From positions 1-64,000 of the forward strand of contig JAKLFB010000014.1 in the NCBI GenBank assembly GCA_022711435.1: a DNA stretch of 64,000 nt. The letters are read 5' to 3'. A model generated the notes under the pieces. The model searched no databases, was not told the origin of the DNA, and saw only the letters and a list, made by a program, of their open reading frames with translations. The position numbers and the translations under genes are program-made. Shown piece after piece: positions 59,147-64,000 of the stretch (positions within the stretch are counted from its first letter, which is position 1; the number at the start of each line of letters is the position of its first letter). This DNA is from Verrucomicrobiota bacterium (lineage in GTDB: Bacteria; Verrucomicrobiota; Verrucomicrobiia; Limisphaerales; UBA1319).

Positions 59147-60354
59147 TCGTCGAGCTCGATGGGCGCCGGCCCAAGAGGCTTGTCCCGCCCTGTCAGGGGA
59201 CCGTAGACATGGACCGCCCAGGGCGCGAACTCGTCTGTGAGCCAGTGGCTCGCCACGGGGCATGCCCGATCCTCCCCGAGCACAGGCACGAGCGACTCGC
59301 GAGGATACGGCAGGGAGATCCGATACGAGTGGGCCTGATCGGTGGTATTCACGGCCAGGAGATAGTCGCCGGCGGGGACGCATTGGCTGCCCCGGCGAAC
59401 CCGCAGGAAAGCGGGCTGGATGGCGGCTTCCAGGGCCGCGTTGAATCGGCGGAGCGGATCTCCGAACCGGACGGTGTAAGGCCACCAGAGCTGGCGGGAC
59501 TGGAAGAGCGGTTGCCGTTCCCGGATCTCGGTGACAAGGCCGCAGAGCGCCTCCCACATCCGGGGCTCCCGGCGCATGTCCCAGCAGCCATCGTTGAAGG
59601 GATAAAAGAACAGACCCGTCGCCCGGCAGACCAGGGCGGCGTAGGCCATGCACCGCAGCTCCTCCGGCGTCGGCGCCCGCAGATCCTTCTCCGGGAAATG
59701 GAATGCGGGATATCGGCTCCAATCGAAGGCCTGGATGACAGCCACCATCGGCCGGCTCCGGCCCAGGGCCAGCCGGGCCTGGCGGACTTGCTTCGGAAAC
59801 GCCGCCAAAGGAAGCCACGAGATCGGATAATAATCGATCATGGTGATGTCGGCGATCGGGGCATAGTGAAGAGCCTCATACCCCTTGCTCAAGACCAGGG
59901 CCGTCGGCTTGCCGGCGCCCGCTCGCTTCAGGGCCCGATGCGCCCGCTCGACCTGAGGCGGGGACACACCGTTGAGATCCGGCTCGTCAGCCAGATACCA
60001 CGCCCACAGCGCCGGATGACGATCGAACCGGGCCACGGCCTCCCGCGCCTTGGCCTCGTCGAACTTCCCGCCCGCCCGGGTGCCAAAGCTGGCCAGGACG
60101 CGCAGCCCCGCAGTCCGGGCGGCGCCGAGATAGCCCGGCTCGGCCGGGCCGGACACGACCGTGAAGCCCGCGGCGCTGATGGCGGCGAAATCGTTGGTCG
60201 ACCGGACGCTGTAGATGCCCAGCGGGTAGAAGGGGGGAGATGCGTGCCGGCAGCCCGCCGCCAGCAGGAGGGCGCCCAGGACCAAAACATGGATCCTTTG
60301 GCCGCGGCATGAAGCCGGCGGCGGAAGCAACCGGTGCAGTCGAATCGGCGGCAT
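59143..60354 (-). CDS. lipoprotein with glycoside-hydrolase-like TIM barrel
   Basis: A 403-residue lipoprotein; I choose ATG 60,354 because it puts the signal and lipobox (VLVLGALLLAAGC) at the right distance. The mature protein begins with FYPLGIYSVRSTNDFAAISA AGF and shows a TIM-barrel pattern: VLASFGTRAG, RHPALWAWYLADEPDLNGVS with a likely acidic residue pair, ITMIDYYPISWLP, VAVIQAFDWSRYPAFHFPE and LFFYPFNDGCWDM. The end has a beta-sandwich (GDYLLAVNTTDQAHSYRISL). This layout is typical of glycoside-hydrolase-like proteins of unknown specificity; the DEPD motif is the candidate catalytic site. It is translationally coupled to the truncated lipoprotein and divergent from dnaB. Confidence 0.65.
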   Translation of the reverse strand: MPPIRLHRLLPPPASCRGQRIHVLVLGALLLAAGCRHASPPFYPLGIYSVRSTNDFAAISAAGFTVVSGPAEPGYLGAARTAGLRVLASFGTRAGGKFDEAKAREAVARFDRHPALWAWYLADEPDLNGVSPPQVERAHRALKRAGAGKPTALVLSKGYEALHYAPIADITMIDYYPISWLPLAAFPKQVRQARLALGRSRPMVAVIQAFDWSRYPAFHFPEKDLRAPTPEELRCMAYAALVCRATGLFFYPFNDGCWDMRREPRMWEALCGLVTEIRERQPLFQSRQLWWPYTVRFGDPLRRFNAALEAAIQPAFLRVRRGSQCVPAGDYLLAVNTTDQAHSYRISLPYPRESLVPVLGEDRACPVASHWLTDEFAPWAVHVYGPLTGRDKPLGPAPIELDE

Positions 60355-60425
60355 GTCCCCCGTATTCAAGAGGCAGACCCGGGCGCGCGGCAAGGGGAAT
60401 CTGACGGGGCCTGAATAACCGGTGA

Positions 60426-61955
60426 ATGGCGGTGAAGAAAAAGCCGTTGCCAACCGGCCGGATTTCTTCTCTGCTGGTGGGCGTGTCGAACAATCCTACC
60501 ACGGATTCACCCGCGGCGGTGGACTTGCATCGGGGCGGAGCCGGGCACCTGGTCATCGACGACGAGGGCCGGGTCAACCGATCGCCGCCCCACTCGGTCG
60601 AGGCCGAACAAGGCGTGATGGGGTGCATCCTCCTTGCGCCGAACGATAACTTGGGGCTCTGCCTGGAGAAGCTCAAGGCCGGAGCCGATTGCTTCTATGA
60701 CGTGCGGCACCAGGTGCTGTTCCGGCTGCTGGTCCAGATGCATGACCGGAACGACGCGATCGACCTCGTCACCGTTCACCAGCGCCTCCAGGACAATCGC
60801 CTCCTCGAAGAGGCGGGCGGAGCCGCCTACCTGAGCTCTCTGCCCGAGATGGTGCCGTCGGCGGCCAACCTCGGCTATTACCTCGAGATCCTCCGCGAGA
60901 AATACCTGCTGCGGAAGGTGATCCAGACCTGCACCCGCTTGGCCGGCAACGTGTTCGAGTGCGAAGGCGAGGTCGAGCGCTTCCTGGACGAAGTCGAGCG
61001 CCAGGTGCTGCAGATCAGCCAGGAACGCGAGGAGCACGTCAACCGATCCATCAAGGACCTCGTCAATCACGCTATCAACACCGTCGAGGAATTCCAGGAG
61101 CGCAAGGGGCTGCTGACAGGGCTGGCGACGGGATTCACGGATCTGGACCGGATGTCCGCCGGGCTGCACGAGGGGGAGATGATCGTGATTGCGGCCCGGC
61201 CGAGCATGGGCAAGACATCGTTCGCCCTGAACATTGCGGAGTACGTGTCGGTGGAGCAGCGGCTGCCGGTGGGGGTGTTCAGCCTCGAGATGACCGCCGA
61301 ATCGCTGGTCCTGCGCATGCTCTGCTCGCGGGCGGAAGTCAACCTGCGGAGCATGCGCGAAGGATTCCTGGTCGAGCGGGATTTTCCCAAGCTGACCGGT
61401 GCGGCGAGCCGGCTGGCCGGGGCGCCGCTGTTCATCGACGACACGCCGGCCCTGTCGATTCTCCAGCTGCGGGCCCGGGCCCGGCGGATGGCGAAACAGC
61501 ATGGGATCAAGTTATTTGTGGTTGACTACCTCCAATTGCTTCATTCTACTTCGAGGCGGGCTGAGAATCGCCAGCAGGAAATTGCGGACATATCCAGCGG
61601 TCTCAAAGCGTTGGCCAAGGAACTCAAGATTCCGGTGGTCGTGCTCAGCCAGCTGAACCGCGAGATCGAGAAGGAAAAGAACCGAAAGCCTCGGCTGTCG
61701 GATCTGCGCGAGTCCGGTTCCATCGAGCAGGATGCCGACTTGGTGGGCCTGCTTTATAAGCCGGAATCGTCCGAAGGACGAAAGCCCGGCGAGGAAGATG
61801 AGAGCCAGGATGCGGATGTGGTGCCGGTGAACCTCCTGGTGGCTAAACAGCGCAACGGGCCCACGGGAGACGTTCGGCTGACGTTCTTCCGCGGAATCAC
61901 CCGGTTCCGGAACGCGCCGAAGATTGGCGCCGGGGACGTGCCGATGGATGCCTGA
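60426..61955 (+). CDS. dnaB: replicative DNA helicase DnaB
   Basis: A 509-residue hexameric helicase of the replication fork. The N-terminal domain starts after a ~55-residue variable tail with PHSVEAEQGVMGCILL and continues GAAYLSSLPEMVPSAANLGY YLEILREKY. The RecA-like C-terminus has LTGLATGFTDLDRMSAGLHE, Walker A IVIAARPSMGKTSFALN, VGVFSLEMTAESLVLRML, Walker B KLFVVDYLQLL and LSQLNREIEKEKNRKPRLSD LRESGSIEQDADLV. The C-terminal segment from PESSEGRKPGEEDES is longer than usual. No intein is present. The gene is 6 nt upstream of bamA on the same strand, an unusual neighbour for a replication gene. Confidence 0.96.
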   Translation: MAVKKKPLPTGRISSLLVGVSNNPTTDSPAAVDLHRGGAGHLVIDDEGRVNRSPPHSVEAEQGVMGCILLAPNDNLGLCLEKLKAGADCFYDVRHQVLFRLLVQMHDRNDAIDLVTVHQRLQDNRLLEEAGGAAYLSSLPEMVPSAANLGYYLEILREKYLLRKVIQTCTRLAGNVFECEGEVERFLDEVERQVLQISQEREEHVNRSIKDLVNHAINTVEEFQERKGLLTGLATGFTDLDRMSAGLHEGEMIVIAARPSMGKTSFALNIAEYVSVEQRLPVGVFSLEMTAESLVLRMLCSRAEVNLRSMREGFLVERDFPKLTGAASRLAGAPLFIDDTPALSILQLRARARRMAKQHGIKLFVVDYLQLLHSTSRRAENRQQEIADISSGLKALAKELKIPVVVLSQLNREIEKEKNRKPRLSDLRESGSIEQDADLVGLLYKPESSEGRKPGEEDESQDADVVPVNLLVAKQRNGPTGDVRLTFFRGITRFRNAPKIGAGDVPMDA

Positions 61956-61961
61956 TCGGAT

Positions 61962-64000
61962 ATGAAAGTGTTGCTACGCCGGTATGCGATGTTGGCCGCG
62001 CTGCTGCTGGCCGCGGCCCCGCTGGCCCTGGCCCAGGTGGCGGAGGCCCCCCCCGTCCAGAGGATCCAGATCGAGCAGGTCGGCCCTCCCGCCGCCAGCG
62101 AGGACTTGATCCGCGCCAATATCCGCACCCGGGTCGGCGCCCCCTACAGCCGAGCCGCCATCGATTCGGATGTCCGCAGCCTTTACGCCACCGGCTATTT
62201 CAGCAATGTCCGCGTCGGCGAGGACCGCTCTTCCCAGGGCGTGAGCCTGACCTACGTCCTGGTGGGGAAGCCAGTCCTGATGGAGATCGAGTTCTCCGGC
62301 AACTCGAAATACAGCCGCAAACGCCTGCTGCGCAAGATCACGTCCAAGACCGGCGAGCCGATCGACGAGCGAAAGCTCTTCGCCGACAAGCAGGAGATCC
62401 TCAAGCTTTACCAGAAAAAGGGCTACCAGAAGACCCAGGTCGATTACAAGCTCAAGGACATCGACGAGCAGGCCGGCCGGGGCAAGGTCCTCTTCGAGAT
62501 CAAGGAAAGCCCGCGCGTCCGCATTAAAGAGGTGAACTTCATCGGCGCCCAGGCCATCTCGGAAAATAAGCTCCGCCGGGTCGTCAAGACCCGCCGCCGC
62601 TGGATGCTCTCCTGGATCACCGGCAGCGGGGTGCTCAAGGATGAGCAGCTCGAGGACGACCGGGAAAAGCTCGCCCAGCATTACCGCAGCGAGGGTTACA
62701 TCGATTTCTCCCTCGATGACGTCCAGTTCCGCACGGTCGAACCCGGCTGGATCGCCCTGGATTTCCACATCTCCGAAGGGCGGCAGTACAAGGTGGGCGC
62801 CGTCGAGTTCAAGGGCAACTCGACCTTTGGCACGGACCAGATCCAGCAGGGGGTTGTGGTCGAGGGGAAAACCATCCAGCCCTTGATGGGCGTGGGCGAA
62901 ACATTCACGCCCCGGGGCCTGATCCAGGACGTCGAGGCGATCCAGGACTTCTACGGATCCAAAGGCTACATCGGCCAGGACAACGCCGACCGCATACCCG
63001 TTCGCGCCGTCCGCAACCCCAACGTCGAAACCGGCACGATGGATATCGTCTACCAGGTCGCCGAAGGGGAGCCTTCCTACATCGAGAAGATCGATATCCG
63101 GGGAAACACCAAGACCAAGGACCGCGTGATCCGCCGCGAGCTGTCGGTGATCCCGGGCGAGGTCTTCGACATGACCCGGGCCAAGCGGAGCCGAACCCGG
63201 CTCGAGGGGCTGGGCTATTTCGAGAAGGTCGAGACCCAGGTCGAGCCCACCGACGTGCCCAACCGCAAAAACCTGGTCGTGGGCGTCGAGGAGAAAAACA
63301 CCGGCCGCCTCTATTTCGGCGCCGGCTTCAGCACCATCGACGAAATCGTCGGTTTCGTCGAGCTGTATCAGGGGAATTTCGACCTGTTCCAGCCGCCCGC
63401 CTTCCAGGGCGGCGGGCAGAAGCTGCGTCTGCGCGTCGCGGTCGGCAGCGTGCGGCAGGATTACACGCTGAACTTCGTCGAGCCCTGGTTCCTGGGGCGC
63501 AAGCTGGCGCTTTCGGTGGATGGATTCCATCGCCAGCTGGACTTTCTCAGCCCCAACGACTACTACGAAGAGCGGCAGACGGGCGGCCGGGTCGGGCTCA
63601 AGCGCGCCCTGGGCACCGAGAACCTCATTGGCGGCGTCAGCTACACCTTGCAGAACATCGGCATCGTCGATGTCATCGACGGCGCCCCCCCCTCGATCCA
63701 GGCGGAGGAGGGATATAGCCTCCTGTCCGAAGCCGGAGTCTCGATCGCCTATGACACGCGCAACCACGCCTTGCAGCCCGACCGCGGGCAGCGCACGGAG
63801 CTGACGGCAGACATCGCCGGCGGGCCCCTGGGCGCCGAGAAGGACTTCTACCGATTCGAGCTGCGCAGCACATGGTATTTCCGCGGTTTGGCCGATAAGC
63901 ACATCATCGAGTTGACCGGCGCCGCCGGCGTGGTCGATTCGTACGGCGACAGCGAGACTGTGCCGTTCTACGAGCGCTGGTTCCTGGGCGGCATGTACAC
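61962..64000 (+). CDS. bamA: outer membrane protein assembly factor BamA, 3' end beyond window
   Basis: The visible 679 codons start at ATG 61,962 with a signal peptide (YAMLAALLLAAAPLALAQ) and include the POTRA repeats: IQIEQVGPPAASEDLIRANI, VEFSGNSKYSRKRLLRKITS, VRIKEVNFIGAQAISENKLR, VGAVEFKGNSTFGTDQIQ and IEKIDIRGNTKTKDRVIRRE LSV, i.e. five POTRA-like units. The start of the beta-barrel follows (LYFGAGFSTIDEIVGFVELY QGNFDLF). BamA inserts beta-barrel proteins into the outer membrane; its presence shows a diderm cell. It follows dnaB by 6 nt. The last ~100 residues of the barrel lie beyond the right edge. Confidence 0.95.
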   Translation, partial: MKVLLRRYAMLAALLLAAAPLALAQVAEAPPVQRIQIEQVGPPAASEDLIRANIRTRVGAPYSRAAIDSDVRSLYATGYFSNVRVGEDRSSQGVSLTYVLVGKPVLMEIEFSGNSKYSRKRLLRKITSKTGEPIDERKLFADKQEILKLYQKKGYQKTQVDYKLKDIDEQAGRGKVLFEIKESPRVRIKEVNFIGAQAISENKLRRVVKTRRRWMLSWITGSGVLKDEQLEDDREKLAQHYRSEGYIDFSLDDVQFRTVEPGWIALDFHISEGRQYKVGAVEFKGNSTFGTDQIQQGVVVEGKTIQPLMGVGETFTPRGLIQDVEAIQDFYGSKGYIGQDNADRIPVRAVRNPNVETGTMDIVYQVAEGEPSYIEKIDIRGNTKTKDRVIRRELSVIPGEVFDMTRAKRSRTRLEGLGYFEKVETQVEPTDVPNRKNLVVGVEEKNTGRLYFGAGFSTIDEIVGFVELYQGNFDLFQPPAFQGGGQKLRLRVAVGSVRQDYTLNFVEPWFLGRKLALSVDGFHRQLDFLSPNDYYEERQTGGRVGLKRALGTENLIGGVSYTLQNIGIVDVIDGAPPSIQAEEGYSLLSEAGVSIAYDTRNHALQPDRGQRTELTADIAGGPLGAEKDFYRFELRSTWYFRGLADKHIIELTGAAGVVDSYGDSETVPFYERWFLGGMY

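Noticed and set aside
1..64000. tRNA or rRNA genes
   Set aside because: I looked for cloverleaf-like and rRNA-like sequence in the gaps and found none; a tRNAscan run would be needed to exclude them fully.

Overview
The window looks like a chromosomal stretch of a GC-rich, Gram-negative, heterotrophic bacterium, most likely a member of the Verrucomicrobiota. A bamA gene implies an outer membrane. Secreted proteins are large, and several carry the short domain with conserved W/FYR residues that is common at the C-termini of exported verrucomicrobial proteins. There are also an autotransporter-strand repeat protein, an RHS/YD-type giant protein, glycoside-hydrolase-like proteins of the GH38 and DUF4091/GH123-like types, and planctomycete/verrucomicrobial mobile debris (RAYT, MITE and integron-like fragments). 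The taxonomic call is inference from gene content.

Positions 1-19,500 are an accessory region rich in debris. From the left edge it holds a truncated RHS-like gene and remnants of a lambda-type prophage packaging module on the minus strand (portal fragment, gpW-position gene, 62-aa gene, terminase GpA C-terminus). That module is split by a plus-strand cassette at 3,200-6,680. The cassette carries an exported protein with a caspase/gingipain-like His-Cys dyad and a second exported protein, and it ends next to an integrase scrap and an attC-like hairpin. The terminase is cut at its 5' side by a DUF433/DUF5615 toxin-antitoxin pair. The toxin of that pair is in turn cut by a RAYT-like element. 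Two secreted carbohydrate-active-type proteins follow, then an AAA/DUF4143 ATPase, rmuC, a GH38-like enzyme, a sigma-factor scrap, an esterase pseudogene, a VapBC pair and a GIY-YIG protein.

Positions 19,557-26,132 encode the most striking object: a 2,191-aa exported protein made almost entirely of an eight-residue repeat with one Ser and one His in each unit (roughly 230 units in three blocks). It ends in a calcium-loop-like segment and a verrucomicrobial C-terminal domain. I recognise no described family for the octad array.

Positions 26,288-40,000 are mostly conserved housekeeping genes: a tightly coupled tyrA-aroA-cmk-plsC operon, polX, a fumarylacetoacetate-hydrolase family gene, an ABC ATPase/permease pair, pyrE, and a minus-strand run of membrane protein, zinc ribbon, fmt and glycosyltransferase 9, plus a C39-like peptidase.

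Positions 40,000-64,000 hold a 1,657-aa autotransporter-strand repeat protein with an 828-bp internal duplication, a Tat-exported sugar epimerase-like protein, a coupled pair of DNA/RNA helicases (Ski2-like and HrpA, the latter with an in-frame insertion of two 81-bp palindromic repeats), and an exported PA14-like protein. Next come an M24 peptidase and SppA, then a TPR gene broken by a textbook 270-bp MITE with a 5-bp target duplication, then two lipoproteins. Finally dnaB is followed after 6 bp by bamA, which runs off the right edge.
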